Of a stretch of DNA of 46,606 nt, positions 46,264 to 46,606 are shown one piece after another. Below the pieces are notes generated by a model. It saw only the letters and a program-made list of their open reading frames with translations, was not told the DNA's origin and did no database searches. The stretch spans positions 1 through 46,606 of the forward strand of contig JAGVYF010000034.1 of the NCBI GenBank assembly GCA_018303425.1, read 5' to 3'. Each line of letters starts with the position of its first letter. The first letter of the stretch is position 1. Made by a program: the position numbers and the translations under genes. The DNA comes from Candidatus Woesearchaeota archaeon. Lineage in GTDB: Archaea; Nanobdellota; Nanobdellia; Woesearchaeales; JAGVYF01.

Positions 46264-46606
46264 GTAAATTCAACCCCCAATTCATTAAAGTGTTTTTCTC
46301 GATTCACGTTTTTCTCGACGCTAAACCAGAAAATTTGTATCGTAATAACATTGTTGTTAAACATATGTATTATGTGGGTCCTATTTAAACCTATCGAAAC
46401 CATGTTATAGTTTCTGACCAATAATAACGCAATGGGATTAAAAAATAACAAGGGTTTAAAAATATACGCTTTTAGAATAATACTTTAGCTTTTTCCTAAA
46501 ACGCCAGTTATGAAAAATAATATTATAATTCTCACAACTACTGCTTAAAATAAATCAATGCTGCTTAAAAAGCAATAATAAAAAGAAATAAACTTATTCC
46601 AACATT
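46264..46606. other. Gene-free right end
   Basis: Only short frames lacking coding character are present. The promoter of the 46263 gene should lie in the first 60 bases. Further right the sequence is AT-rich, with the near-repeat CTGCTTAAAATAAA / CTGCTTAAAAAGCA (about 46541-46574). It could be the start region of a gene outside the window. Confidence 0.4.

Overview
The window reads as part of an AT-rich archaeal chromosome, probably from a DPANN lineage close to Woesearchaeota or other Nanoarchaeota-like groups (inference; no 16S rRNA is present). The archaeal signals are aIF1A, ribosomal protein eS1 (S3Ae), Dph2 and Dph5 for diphthamide, archaeal RNase HII, an ATP-dependent DNA ligase, an intron-bearing tRNA-Gln, TTTAAATA-type TATA boxes 25-30 bases before leaderless starts, and a type IV pilin-like leader. 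Bacterial-type genes sit among them: GyrB (with an intein), RNase HIII, SppA and a PurH-type IMP cyclohydrolase.

Region 1 (1-15.7 kb) is a metal and thiol-redox island. It opens with a truncated His-rich membrane protein and a divergent Cache-DUF835-winged helix sensor. It continues with a DUF411 metal-binding protein, a DsbA-like oxidoreductase, a membrane polyferredoxin with a C-terminal type 1 copper domain, a Cys-rich Fe-S protein, an ArsR/SmtB repressor, a copper P-type ATPase (CopA), many tiny Cys/His-rich or membrane proteins, DsrE, DoxX, a VKOR-thioredoxin fusion and CcdA. Two near-identical ArsR-type operators and a separate CCCTATTTTTT motif give this region its own control circuits. 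Three of its reading frames are broken by single-base shifts, and a fourth break lies in purN just beyond it.

Region 2 (15.8-32 kb) is mostly housekeeping: PurN (split) and an IMP cyclohydrolase domain, DNA ligase with an inserted zinc knuckle, a Zn-motif membrane protein, aIF1A, RDD protein, SppA, a short basic protein, Dph2, PEP synthase, an HD phosphohydrolase, a ribbon-helix-helix/nucleotidyltransferase fusion, RNase HIII, an HPF-like protein and a large pilin-leader protein carrying a propeller-like domain with a G9 tract.

Region 3 (32.2-46.6 kb) has a half-size MFS protein, a tandem duplication of a lipoprotein plus secreted-protein cassette, Dph5, an ABC exporter pair, tRNA-Gln(UUG) with two introns, GyrB with a 432-residue HNH intein, an M20 amidohydrolase overlapping an unknown gene, eS1, RNase HII, a site-2 protease and a winged-helix regulator.

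Intergenic DNA is rich in structured elements. One family of about 100 bases occurs four times (2.4, 13.4, 15.7 and 24.3 kb), with a hairpin whose stem changes are compensated. A second pair of inverted-repeat elements flanks a small Cys-rich gene at 11.7 kb. No CRISPR array, transposase or rRNA gene was seen.
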